DNA of 64,000 nt from Pontibacillus salipaludis (GCF_014642405.1 NZ_BMIN01000002.1:248001-312000); one strand, 5' to 3'. Shown: positions 47,646-55,763, counted from the first letter of the stretch. Numbers and translations: made by a program. The notes: generated by a model not told the origin, from the letters alone.

Positions 47646-48383
47646 TTACTCGTTCTCTTGCTCCTCTGGAATATCTTCAATTCCATAATCAGCAACAGAT
47701 TGGTTTGGTGAAATAGGCTCCTTCTCACCACTCACTACATCTAATTCAGTTGCGTCTATTGAAACGTTGGAATTTTCAATGAGTTCAGTCCAACTTTCCA
47801 CTCTATACAGAACATTTTCATTAGGGTTTGGTAGAAGTAATTCAATTTCAGATATCATTTTATTATTATCTGTTGTATAAGAAATTATAAAAAAACGATC
47901 ATGTTGTCTTGAAATTTCAGTTACCTCTTCATTTAATTCTTCATCAATTAGAGGGAAGTCATCAAAAGTTAATTGTTCATTGAACTCTTTATCATCTTCT
48001 ATCTCATTAAAAGTAGCATCACTGTTAATACGGGATAGCTTCGCGAGATAATTTGTTTCGACGTTTCTCTTCTTAGTTGAAGGAATTTTGGTACCATGTT
48101 TCATTCCATGCTTAATAATAAAAAGGACTTTTTCATCTTCTTGGGTAAATTGTAGATATCCCCATGCGTATCCAGCTTTAGAATGATTGTAAGTGACACC
48201 AAATTCAGGTACTTTTTGAGAGACTGCATCTTCTATATGATTCCCTTTTACCCAAGCATATGCAGAACTTATCTCAAGTTCAATCTTCTTTTCTTTTCTG
48301 ACACCTAGATAATCCTTGTAGCCTTGTAAAATACCATCGACAATCCCTTGAGCAAAATCATTCTCAAACTTATACTTTTTCAC
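47646..48383 (-). CDS. Partner of the XRE-ImmA/IrrE protein, unknown function
   Basis: This 245-residue acidic soluble protein starts MKKYKFENDFAQGIVDGILQGYKDYL. A mixed alpha/beta first half ends near AGYAWGYLQFTQ, a middle region binds no known motif, and the tail is very acidic. The arrangement, a protein of this size directly before an XRE-IrrE gene, is common in mobile elements and looks like a toxin-antitoxin-type or stress module; I recall a similar DUF5986-type family but am unsure. The start is a GTG at 48383 behind GGGAGGT. Confidence 0.65.
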   Translation of the reverse strand: MKKYKFENDFAQGIVDGILQGYKDYLGVRKEKKIELEISSAYAWVKGNHIEDAVSQKVPEFGVTYNHSKAGYAWGYLQFTQEDEKVLFIIKHGMKHGTKIPSTKKRNVETNYLAKLSRINSDATFNEIEDDKEFNEQLTFDDFPLIDEELNEEVTEISRQHDRFFIISYTTDNNKMISEIELLLPNPNENVLYRVESWTELIENSNVSIDATELDVVSGEKEPISPNQSVADYGIEDIPEEQENE

Positions 48384-48750
48384 GATCTTACCTCCCAATG
48401 AAGAATTAGTATTCCTTTAAAATTATACCTCAACCTGTTTTTTAATTAAAGTTTTTTTGTTTTTTAGACCGTTTTTTTAAAGTGTAAGAGTTTGAATATA
48501 TCAAAGCCTTAATTTAAATGAAACATTTCTTTCATTCAAAATATAATGGTTAGAAAACTAAGCGTTAAATTACCTTTTTAGAACAAGCAGTTAATTGTAA
48601 TTTTATGCTAAAATATGAACGATTTCTGAAGTGTTGTTTTTAAGATAACGAACATATTTGTTTATGATAACCAACACGTTTAAAGGGCCATGATGCAATA
48701 AGACACATGAGTAAATATGTATTTATAGAAAATTAGTTAGGAGAAGTAGT
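48384..48750. other. Divergent control region in the element
   Basis: This A+T-rich gap lies between divergent genes. It contains an inverted repeat AATGAAA / TTTCATT (about 48520-48536) and two GATAAC-type half-repeats (GATAACGAACA, GATAACCAACA) near 48645-48680. A possible plus-strand promoter TTAATT...TAAAAT lies near 48591-48617. Any of these could be sites for the XRE-IrrE protein; no gene was seen. Confidence 0.35.
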
Positions 48751-49449
48751 ATGTCGATTATTGAAAACCGTCATCTAAAAAAAATAATTAGTAACTATAA
48801 CATCACACCTTTAGAAGTAAGTGCTTTGGAAATTTCTAATCAACTTTTTTTAAACTTAGATAAAATTGAAGATTTCTTGATATATGCAAGTGACTTAAAT
48901 TCTAAATATTGTTATTACCATTATTCTTACTACATATTTGATGACTACACTATTCCTAAAGAATGGTACAGTGAGTATTCAAAAGAATTTAGAACCGAAG
49001 TACTCCTACATAACCAATACATCAAATCATTAGATTTTAGCTCACCAAAAAATTTAAAGCTATTTATTCTTCAAAATGGTACTTTCGTGGGAATAGAACT
49101 AACAAACCCTTGGATTGAAGAGCAGGGAATCCTTCCAGCAGAAGAAGCTATTGATTTTATAGAAAAGAAATTCTGTTGCGAGGTTAAGGAAATTAAGAAG
49201 AACAAGAAGGAACAACAAAAAGAAGATGAAGATCAGTTGAGGGAGATTATCTTTAATGATCCTGATTTCAGACAATGTAAAAATCAAGAACTACGATATT
49301 GGTACCTAGTGGAATTGCTTGAAAAAGAAGATATGAAAAAATATAGTTATTTAATCCAACCACCTGGGATACCACATATGGGTAAGATAAAAATGTTTAT
49401 GGATAAAACTTGGGGACTGTTTAAAGAACGGAAAAAGCAAGAAGATTAG
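48751..49449 (+). CDS. Hypothetical protein
   Basis: This 232-residue protein has no signal peptide or membrane span. It is rich in Tyr and Asn near residues 45-65 (YCYYHYSYYIFDDY), has a mixed alpha/beta middle, and a strongly charged helical stretch KKNKKEQQKEDEDQ near 150-165. I do not recognise a family. The ATG follows TTAGGAGAAG. It is the only plus-strand gene in the left two thirds of the element and is divergent from the XRE-IrrE pair. Confidence 0.6.
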   Translation: MSIIENRHLKKIISNYNITPLEVSALEISNQLFLNLDKIEDFLIYASDLNSKYCYYHYSYYIFDDYTIPKEWYSEYSKEFRTEVLLHNQYIKSLDFSSPKNLKLFILQNGTFVGIELTNPWIEEQGILPAEEAIDFIEKKFCCEVKEIKKNKKEQQKEDEDQLREIIFNDPDFRQCKNQELRYWYLVELLEKEDMKKYSYLIQPPGIPHMGKIKMFMDKTWGLFKERKKQED

Positions 49450-49602
49450 CCTTTTTTATAAAAGTTTCCACTTCTAAACAAGAATATAAAAACATCACAA
49501 AAGATCCCCTCTATCATCATGAAGGGGATCTCTGTATGAATAAACCATCCTGCCTACCAAGCTAATAGTGGTTTACTCTCAGTTTAAGAGTTTGATGTGA
49601 TT

Positions 49603-49866
49603 TTAACTTTTGATTTTTTCGTCGAGAACTCTTTTAGACCAGCCCTCGGTATACTTCAAGCGGTTTTCTTTTAGCCCTAATTTATACCTTCTATTAGTAA
49701 CTGTCCTTTTTCCTACATCAAACAGCTCAGCAATCCTACTATCTGATATTAACTCATGATAGAAGATTTCCTTTAATTCTTCTTTAGTAAGTTCATCAAA
49801 ACTCTTCAATCCTCCCATTTCCTTTTGCTTCTGAAAGTCCTCAAATAAAAATTTTCTGAAACTCAT
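49603..49866 (-). CDS. Small helix-turn-helix protein, paralogue 1
   Basis: This 87-residue protein contains a helix-turn-helix-like stretch SDSRIAELFDVGKRTVTNRR (about residues 40-59). The preceding ELTKEELKEIFYHEL is nearly identical to that in the next gene upstream, so the two are tandem duplicates. The family is not named; a DNA-binding regulator of the element is likely. It has a GGGGGATT site and lies 27 bases downstream of its paralogue, probably in one transcript. Confidence 0.6.
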   Translation of the reverse strand: MSFRKFLFEDFQKQKEMGGLKSFDELTKEELKEIFYHELISDSRIAELFDVGKRTVTNRRYKLGLKENRLKYTEGWSKRVLDEKIKS

Positions 49867-49893
49867 CTTTAATCCCCCTGTATTTATGTAATA

Positions 49894-50178
49894 TTATATT
49901 TCCATTTTATCTATTTCTAATAAACCATTGTATTCGTCTATCATCGCTTTGGGAGGCCCTTCTGTTTCCTCTAAAATATTTATTTTCAATCCTAGGTCAT
50001 ACCGTTTTTTTGTGACTATTTTCTTTTCTACATCAAATAAGTAAGCTATCATTTCATCTGTTCTAATTTCATGATAGAACATTTCTTTCAACTCTTCCTT
50101 GGTAACTTCATTAAATTGTTTAAGGTTCCCTGCTTCTTTCTGTCTCTTAAATGTTTCATACATAAATTGTGTTTTCAT
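49894..50178 (-). CDS. Small helix-turn-helix protein, paralogue 2
   Basis: This 94-residue protein shares the framework EVTKEELKEMFYHEI and the DNA-binding-like stretch DEMIAYLFDVEKKIVTKKRY with the downstream gene. It differs mainly in the C-terminal tail. A strong AAGGAGAATG site precedes the ATG. Both genes sit to the left of the structured 50.2-50.9 kb region and may regulate it or the neighbouring replication genes. Confidence 0.6.
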   Translation of the reverse strand: MKTQFMYETFKRQKEAGNLKQFNEVTKEELKEMFYHEIRTDEMIAYLFDVEKKIVTKKRYDLGLKINILEETEGPPKAMIDEYNGLLEIDKMEI

Positions 50179-50889
50179 AGGTCATTCTCCTTATCATTTG
50201 TTATAAGTCTATATTACCATTAATATATTTAATTGTCAAAATATTACAAAAACTAAAACTAATACTGTTCATTCTCGATCGATTCACATAAACGATTACC
50301 TAGAGATGTAGAACAGTTTGTGGTAATAAAATTAGTGATACCTTTAATCAAACTGTTAACCACCCCCTACACAACCCGTCATACCAGTATTTTTAGTTGT
50401 TTACCAGTAAAATCTTTAACAAGTTAAAGCATATGTTTTCAAAGGCCATTCATAGAAGTGATATTCTATGAACGATTTTAACCTCCATACGACTACAATA
50501 TATATCTATTGAATGCCTGTTTAAAAGAGTTCCTTAGAAACGCGTATTAAGCGTTACGCACGATAGTGCGCGTTAATATATGCCTGTAACGATCGGGGTG
50601 ATATAAGAAGCGATCGGGAATAAAGCTTTGTTTCTAAGCGGAAAAATGCGAAAAACGTTTATTAGTACATAGTATATGGAGAGTAATTACGAAAAAACTT
50701 TTGAGCGTTATGCTGCAATGTTTAGCTAGTAATTAATATAGCCTTTCGGATCGGGTTTTCTATTACTGGTGTGGGAGTATTAGTATTTTATCCTCTATTC
50801 CAAAGTTGGTATTTATTGGTTGATGTGTATTAAGAATTAATCTATAATTTGAGTATCGTTAATTGGAATAACTTTACAGGAGGGATGGC
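50179..50889. other. Non-coding region, candidate origin of the element
   Basis: Over 700 bp without a gene, with strongly uneven composition. It contains the structured segment at 50533-50638, several CGATCGG-type words (near 50274, 50590, 50611 and GGATCGGG near 50747), and the start region of the plus-strand 89-residue gene. Together with the Rep-like gene 280 bp away this suggests an origin. No further structure was resolved. Confidence 0.4.
50533..50638. other. Structured 106-nt segment with nested stems
   Basis: Perfect outer arms CTTAGAAAC (50533-50541) / GTTTCTAAG (50630-50638) enclose a long interrupted stem capped by CGCAC-GATA-GTGCG, then two copies of CGATCGGG (50590-50597, 50611-50618). 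It could be a nicking or single-strand origin for the Rep-like protein, or a structured RNA. Confidence 0.5.
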
Positions 50890-51159
50890 ATGGATCCTCA
50901 AGGACGTATCACTTTCGATATTAGTATGATTTTAATTGAAGATGATAACACGGGCTTTATTAATGTCGTTTACTACCAATTCGAAGATGGAGTACATAAC
51001 TCTGTTTTCACCGTGAGTCATGAAAACACTTTTCAAGAGGTAGAGATGCTAATACTAAGTGACCTTGGAAAAACAACATCTACTTGGATAGCTATAGTAG
51101 AAAATAGAGGGCGTACCCGTCAAGTGAGATATCGTAAAGAGAAAAACCAAGATGATTAA
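50890..51159 (+). CDS. Small hypothetical protein of the element
   Basis: This 89-residue protein has predicted beta-strands (RITFDISMILIEDD, FINVVYYQFEDG) and a basic end RTRQVRYRKEKNQ. No known family was recognised. The start is well supported by AGGAGGG 5-6 bp before the ATG. It is convergent with the Rep-like gene, 12 bases apart, and shares a terminator hairpin that lies in the end of that gene. Confidence 0.6.
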   Translation: MDPQGRITFDISMILIEDDNTGFINVVYYQFEDGVHNSVFTVSHENTFQEVEMLILSDLGKTTSTWIAIVENRGRTRQVRYRKEKNQDD

Positions 51160-51167
51160 GTATTATC

Positions 51168-51205
51168 CAACTCACACAGCTTCATTAGAAGCCTTGTGTG
51201 AGTTG
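51168..51205 (+). terminator. Terminator inside the 3' end of the Rep-like gene
   Basis: CAACTCACACA / TGTGTGAGTTG with an inner GCTTC / GAAGC stem forms a long hairpin, followed by TTTGT. It overlaps the last codons of the Rep-like gene and would end the plus-strand transcript. Confidence 0.65.
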
Positions 51206-52026
51206 TTTGTCCATTTAAATAGATTAGCCTTATTGAGCTCAAAATGACTCTCAAAAGGGATTCTATACACCTCTGTGAGCCGCTTCAATTCATCTTGATC
51301 CTTCTTGTCTAACCTCTTCCATTTACTTTTATACTTACGTTTGTTGCTTACGTTTTTCCGCAAGCCGTAGAGCCTGTTTTTATTCCACTTTGAAGTATCT
51401 AACTTAGTCACATCTTCTACAAAATTGAATTTAGTCAAACTGTCGAATATAAAGTCAGTATTAAAGTCATGAATACTTGTTTGTTCACTAAGTTTAGGTC
51501 TAAATCGAAACTCAAATCTGGTAGAGTGACTATGCGTTATATCCTTACCTCTGCTCTGTTCTTTTGCATTTCTATCATAGACAGCTACTTTTACTTTGGA
51601 ATAATTGCCACCTAAGTAATAACCACTCCAAGTTTCCCTACTGAAAGTCTTCGTATTTCCATGTGGTCTTAGGAATACATGGTTATCATAATCACTGTTT
51701 ATATCAAAGGCTACATCCAGTCTTTTAAACTTCCAATCAATCTGTTGAATAACTTCCTTTAGCGATTGGGGCATGTTTATCAGAGCATCATTCTGCATGA
51801 TAATCATAGCGTTGTAATGATATCTAGCATATTCATTCTTTATATTAAGGTTAATTACATAGAATGGGTCTTCACTGTTTGTTGATTCTAGAAACTTTGA
51901 ATGACCATATGTCATATTAAATCTATCTCTGATAAATATTTTCTCCTCAATTGATAGTTTGGCAACCAATATCACTGTATCAATTGATGTGTTTATTGAG
52001 AGTAAATCATCTTCAGTCTGGTTAAT
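51172..52026 (-). CDS. Rep_trans-like replication initiator, probable ATT start
   Basis: This protein of about 284 residues resembles rolling-circle replication initiators or relaxase-like Rep_trans proteins: RLDVAFDINSDY (about 95 in this form), then GYYLGGNYSKVKVAVYDRN with the Tyr-x-x-Asp-like region, then TRFEFRFRP. The open frame has no ATG, GTG or TTG before residue 18, but a strong AGGAGG lies 7 bases before an ATT at 52026. That start restores the N-terminal segment SIDTVILVAKL seen in such proteins. A GTG at 51975 is the only conventional start and lacks a site. It probably lets the element replicate after excision. Confidence 0.6.
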   Translation of the reverse strand: MNQTEDDLLSINTSIDTVILVAKLSIEEKIFIRDRFNMTYGHSKFLESTNSEDPFYVINLNIKNEYARYHYNAMIIMQNDALINMPQSLKEVIQQIDWKFKRLDVAFDINSDYDNHVFLRPHGNTKTFSRETWSGYYLGGNYSKVKVAVYDRNAKEQSRGKDITHSHSTRFEFRFRPKLSEQTSIHDFNTDFIFDSLTKFNFVEDVTKLDTSKWNKNRLYGLRKNVSNKRKYKSKWKRLDKKDQDELKRLTEVYRIPFESHFELNKANLFKWTNNSHKASNEAV

Positions 52027-52149
52027 ACCATCCCCTCCTGTTACAAATTTTTTGATTAATTCTTAAAGCATTTCGTTATATAAACAACTTGTGTTAGTTT
52101 AATTTAGTTAGTTATTAATATATGGGAGGACTAAGGGAGAGCTAATCCC

Positions 52150-52812
52150 TTAATCCTCATATCTACTTAAATAAATACCTTCTTCAATAGTTACATTTAC
52201 ACAGTTGAATACCTTGGTATATTGAGTTTCCTGAGTTTCTTCATCGTAATAAGCTTTGTAGTATGAATCCAAAACTATAGGTATTTCAGGGTTAGTTTTC
52301 ACTTTATACTGACTATTCCCTGATCTATCACCAGTACTTTGAATAAGATATCTATCATCCATAAATACCCCACTATCACAATACTGGCTAATACGTTGTC
52401 TTTTCACTTCTAATAACTCTGCTGCTTGGATCATAGTATCAGTACCCCAAAGCTTTTCTTCCCCTAAATCAATGACCTCTATTTTAACTGCCTTATCTTT
52501 TCTTACATTCGCCTCTAATGTAAGTACATCAAGGTTATCTATAGAATAATTACCCTCTGGATTAATCCTATCAAGTGTAGGTCTTAAACTTCTCTTTCTG
52601 CCTTTTTTTATATAATCAGCAGTTAAATTCAACATTTTCTCCCACAATTCCGTCCTGTCCCTCAGGAAAGGCACTATATCTTTTCCTATTGGTATTTCAT
52701 ACTGTATTCCCCTATGGCTATACTCGCGATTTGTTCTTCCTTTTGCATAATAACTACTCTGTATTGCCAACATTTCCGCTTCCTCAATGATTTCTGGTGA
52801 AAAATTATCCAT
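52150..52812 (-). CDS. HNH/NUMOD-like phage-type protein
   Basis: This 220-residue protein has a central segment RPTLDRINPEGNYSIDNLDVLTLEANVRK that follows the frame of HNH-type nucleases (x-DRI-x-N-G-Y-x-x-x-N-L), but with Arg-Pro where the first His is common. The next segment, TDTMIQAAELLEVKRQRISQYCDSG, is a NUMOD1-like DNA-binding repeat. So it may be a DNA-binding or degenerate nuclease protein, like those of phages. The ATG follows AAAGGAG. It is next to the Rep-like gene and XRE operators. Confidence 0.6.
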   Translation of the reverse strand: MDNFSPEIIEEAEMLAIQSSYYAKGRTNREYSHRGIQYEIPIGKDIVPFLRDRTELWEKMLNLTADYIKKGRKRSLRPTLDRINPEGNYSIDNLDVLTLEANVRKDKAVKIEVIDLGEEKLWGTDTMIQAAELLEVKRQRISQYCDSGVFMDDRYLIQSTGDRSGNSQYKVKTNPEIPIVLDSYYKAYYDEETQETQYTKVFNCVNVTIEEGIYLSRYED

Positions 52813-52854
52813 GATATCAATCTCCTTTAATATTTGTTTATCTATTTAAAAAGG

Positions 52855-53158
52855 TAGCATATAACACAACGCTTAATGCTACTTTTTCATTCATCAATAT
52901 GGTATGTGAAAAAACCATAGGGTAACTCCCCTCCCCAATGATCTACTAAATCCTCTAACCCCTTTTCATCACTATTTAAAGCTCCATAAACAATTTCAGC
53001 AATTAGACTAGTAAAATGACTATCTTGACCTTCATAAGGCATACTGTTTTTCCTCCTTTAAAACTTTGTAATCTCACTTTAACAGCCAAAGGTAGCATGG
53101 GTCAACCTAAAAGTAGCATATAATGCTATTTACATATTATCTTATGTGCTATATGCTA
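52855..53158. promoter_or_regulatory. TAGCAT operator array of the XRE regulator
   Basis: TAGCAT or its complement occurs at 52855, 52876 (as ATGCTA), 53093, 53114-53128 (perfect palindrome TAGCATATAATGCTA) and 53153. The palindrome contains TATAAT (53119-53124), a -10-like box for the regulator gene at 53178. The sites cover the starts of the 52812 and 53042 minus-strand genes and of the XRE gene, so autoregulation and control of all three are likely. Confidence 0.6.
52887..53042 (-). CDS. 51-residue small protein
   Basis: A 51-codon frame begins MPYEGQDSHFTSLIAEIVYG and ends PYGFFTYHIDE. It has a strong AAAGGAGG 8 bases before its ATG and is acidic. It lies between the XRE operators and the HNH-like gene on the same strand as the latter, so it likely is the first gene of that transcript. 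No family was recognised; an anti-repressor or excision-control role would fit but is speculation. Confidence 0.6.
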   Translation of the reverse strand: MPYEGQDSHFTSLIAEIVYGALNSDEKGLEDLVDHWGGELPYGFFTYHIDE

Positions 53159-53177
53159 CTTAAAGGAGGGATTATTT

Positions 53178-53756
53178 ATGAACGGAATAGAATTTGGTAA
53201 GTACATTAAAGAATTAAGAAAAGAACAGAAAATATCCTCAAAAGTACTCTCACAAAAAGTCGGAAAGGCTGTAACATACGTCTCTCAACTAGAGAGAGGC
53301 TTAATAAAGAAACCTGATTTTTCTACATCAATGGCTTTATTGCATGAGCTTGGTTTTTCTTCTGAAAAAGCAGATCTTATATTAAACAAAAAGTTTGAAG
53401 CAGATGAAACGATAGACACAACAGCAGGCCTTACCTACAAAGAGGATTCAGGTAAATTTGAACAATATCACCAGTCATCTTTACTTTTACTTGATGAAGA
53501 AATAGATGAACTAAAAGAAAAGAATAATCGGTTCCATAGTGTAATGAATGAGTTAATTGAAAGAGATTTTTCTAGAGCAAAAATTCTTATAGAAAATCTC
53601 GATAAACTTACCAGAAGTAAAAGAGGGTTTGCTTTTTTGTCTAACCTTTTCTCATATGACTTTTTAAAAATTGAAGAAAGAGACAAAGATATGTTGAAAA
53701 AGTTAATAGATGATTTTGAGCTACCAGAAGAAGAAATTCATGACTTGGAGGACTGA
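53178..53756 (+). CDS. XRE-family regulator of the recombinase
   Basis: This 192-residue protein has an N-terminal XRE helix-turn-helix (about 5-60, ISSKVLSQKVGKAVTYVSQLERG) and a long coiled, charged C-terminal region with DEEIDELKEKNN. It is preceded by TAAAGGAGGG and by the TAGCAT operator array. Its stop is 5 bases before the recombinase start, so the two are one transcript and it most likely controls recombinase supply. This resembles phage-type repressors with a coupled integrase. Confidence 0.82.
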   Translation: MNGIEFGKYIKELRKEQKISSKVLSQKVGKAVTYVSQLERGLIKKPDFSTSMALLHELGFSSEKADLILNKKFEADETIDTTAGLTYKEDSGKFEQYHQSSLLLLDEEIDELKEKNNRFHSVMNELIERDFSRAKILIENLDKLTRSKRGFAFLSNLFSYDFLKIEERDKDMLKKLIDDFELPEEEIHDLED

Positions 53757-53761
53757 ATATA

Positions 53762-55312
53762 ATGAAAGCGGCACTATATGTAAGAGTTTCAACAGAGGAA
53801 CAAGCTGACGATGGTTACTCTATTGATGGGCAGATTCAATCACTAAAAGAATATTGCACGAAGATGAATCACGAGATTGTTGAGGTATATAAGGATGAAG
53901 GTATTAGCGCTAAAAGCCTTAACAGGCCTGCCTTACAGAAGATGCTGAGGGACTTAAATAGTAATAACTTTGATTTGATTTTAACATGGAAATTTTCTAG
54001 GATTTCAAGAAAACAAGTCGACTTACTTAATGTTATAGAGGATTTGGTTAATCACAATGTTACTTTATATAGCGTTAGTGAGAATATAGATTATAATACT
54101 TCACATGGTAAAGTTATGATGCAAATTCTGGGTTCCTTTGCGGAATTTGAGAGAAATCAAATGGTAGAGAACGTTACATTAGGAATGAAACAAAGGGCTA
54201 GAGAGGGAAAATGGAATGGTGGAAGTGTATTAGGTTACAAATCAGAAGATAAAGAATTATATATTTTAGAGGAGGAAGCCGAGACAGTCCGTAAGATTTT
54301 CAGCCTCTACCTTGAAGGAAAGGGTTACAAAGCTATCGCTAACCACCTTAATCACAGAGGTTACAAAACAAAAAAGAATAGGCAATTTAGCGTAACATCA
54401 GTTCGTACAATTTTACACAATCCTGTATATGTAGGGTATATAAGATTCAATCAAGTAGAAAACTGGAATGAAAAAAGAAGAAGTGGCACTAACTCTAATC
54501 CAATAGTAGTAGAAGGTTCCCACGAACCACTAATCACTAAGGATACATGGGAAAGGACTCAAGAATTAATCAGAAAAAAATCTCACAAACCTTCTAAATC
54601 ATTCTACGGAACTTTTCCTTTAACTACATTACTTAGATGTCCACAGTGTGGACAAGGCATGATTAGCCATAAATCAAGGGCTTCAAAGAATAGTGATGAG
54701 TATATTCGTTACTATAAATGCAGTACATTTAGCAATAAAGGCTCCGCTGCTTGCAAATCAAATACTGTGAACGCTGATTACATCGAGGGAGCTGTGTTTA
54801 AAAGGTTAGAAGAAATAGTATCTACTCCAAATGAACTTGAACAAATAGTTGAAGAAATCAATTCTAAGGTTAAGTCGCAAAAAGACCCTCTTTATCAGGA
54901 TCTTGAACAAATTGATACTCAACTAAAAAAGATAAATAACAAAAAAGCCAAATATGAAGAATTATTCGATAATGAGGATTTATCTGCAAGCTATTTTAAA
55001 GAAAAAATAAATACCTTCATAGCTGAAGAAAATGATTTATTAGAACAAAGAGAAAATATACAAAACGAGATTGATAAACCTACAATGGAAGAGGTATCTT
55101 TTAGCTTTGTTCATGATTCTTTAAAGAAGTTTTCTAAGTTATTACCTAAAGTACCAGCAGAGCAACAAAAGCATTTTCTTCACAATATGATAAACAGAAT
55201 TACATTAATTTCGCATGAAGATAGACGTATCGAAGATGTAGAATTGTACTTCGATACGTCTAAAAAAACAGATGACTTTGTGTTTACTTATGGTACGGTT
55301 CACCTCTATTAA
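53762..55312 (+). CDS. Large serine recombinase
   Basis: This 516-residue recombinase has a catalytic Ser in YVRVSTEEQ at residue 10 and the resolvase domain (to about 150, GSFAEFERN). The recombinase domain (about 160-260) is followed by a zinc-ribbon-like [10 protein letters not shown] near 296 with further cysteines in YKCSTF and AACKSN, then a coiled coil near 380-450. GGAGG lies 6 bp before its ATG. The last 11 bases extend past the 14-bp attachment repeat, so the C-terminus depends on integration. It should mediate insertion and excision at rlmH. Confidence 0.92.
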   Translation: MKAALYVRVSTEEQADDGYSIDGQIQSLKEYCTKMNHEIVEVYKDEGISAKSLNRPALQKMLRDLNSNNFDLILTWKFSRISRKQVDLLNVIEDLVNHNVTLYSVSENIDYNTSHGKVMMQILGSFAEFERNQMVENVTLGMKQRAREGKWNGGSVLGYKSEDKELYILEEEAETVRKIFSLYLEGKGYKAIANHLNHRGYKTKKNRQFSVTSVRTILHNPVYVGYIRFNQVENWNEKRRSGTNSNPIVVEGSHEPLITKDTWERTQELIRKKSHKPSKSFYGTFPLTTLLRCPQCGQGMISHKSRASKNSDEYIRYYKCSTFSNKGSAACKSNTVNADYIEGAVFKRLEEIVSTPNELEQIVEEINSKVKSQKDPLYQDLEQIDTQLKKINNKKAKYEELFDNEDLSASYFKEKINTFIAEENDLLEQRENIQNEIDKPTMEEVSFSFVHDSLKKFSKLLPKVPAEQQKHFLHNMINRITLISHEDRRIEDVELYFDTSKKTDDFVFTYGTVHLY

Positions 55313-55763
55313 TCCTAAATGCACGATAAATCTGTTCTAACAACACGAGGCGCATTAACTGATGAGGCAGAGTCATTTTAGAAAAGGATAAGGCAAAGTC
55401 AGAACGATTCATGACCTCATCACTTAAACCTAAAGACCCTCCTATAATAAAGGTCACTTTGCTTTTCCCGTAAGTAGCAAGCTGGTCTAATTCTTTGGCT
55501 AATTTCTCTGAGGTGAGCATTTTCCCTTCAATCTCAAGCGTAACGACGTGGGCGTCCGGATTGACCTTAGCAAGAATCCGCTCTCCTTCTTTCTGTTTCA
55601 CTTCTTCCATCTGCGCTTCACTTAAGTTTTCTGGAGCTTTCTCATCTGGTACTTCAATTAAATCAATAGAAGCATAGGAACTGAGTCGTTTCTCATACTC
55701 TTGTATACCTTGTTTTAAATATTTTTCTTTAAGTTTTCCAACAGAAATAATGGTGATCTTCAT
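55284..55763 (-). CDS. rlmH: 23S rRNA pseudouridine-1915 N3-methyltransferase
   Basis: This 159-residue SPOUT methyltransferase is intact: N-terminal [16 protein letters not shown], the SAM-binding knot [11 protein letters not shown] near residue 103, and the C-terminal [14 protein letters not shown]. The final codons are encoded inside the attachment repeat of the integrated element. Its 3' end overlaps the serine recombinase end by 29 bases. It is the same gene used as the staphylococcal SCC target. The gene remains functional because the incoming att site restores its end. Confidence 0.96.
   Translation of the reverse strand: MKITIISVGKLKEKYLKQGIQEYEKRLSSYASIDLIEVPDEKAPENLSEAQMEEVKQKEGERILAKVNPDAHVVTLEIEGKMLTSEKLAKELDQLATYGKSKVTFIIGGSLGLSDEVMNRSDFALSFSKMTLPHQLMRLVLLEQIYRAFRINRGEPYHK
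55288..55301. repeat. Attachment-site direct repeat, right end (in rlmH)
   Basis: TTATGGTACGGTTC, identical to 42986-42999. On the minus strand it encodes the last RlmH residues E-P-Y-H-K. Flanking inward sequence GTAAACACAAAGT has an imperfect inverted partner at the left end of the element. Confidence 0.85.

Larger units (their letters stand above)
42986..55301. mobile_element. rlmH-integrated element with serine recombinase (SCC-like site)
   Basis: About 12.3 kb lie between two copies of a 14-bp repeat, the right one being the 3' end of rlmH. Just inside the repeats, imperfect inverted sequences GTAAACACAAAGT (right, read inward) and GTAAACAAACACAAAGT (left, read inward) occur. The interior is clearly more A+T-rich than the flanks. 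It encodes a large serine recombinase, XRE regulator, Rep-like protein and accessory genes including a Kiwa-like pair. Staphylococcal SCC elements use the same integration gene; relatedness of the element itself is not claimed. Confidence 0.82.

Noticed and set aside
53762-55312. Calling the recombinase a Ccr protein
   Set aside because: It shares the class and the target gene with Ccr recombinases, but I cannot show it is closer to them than to phage recombinases without a database search.
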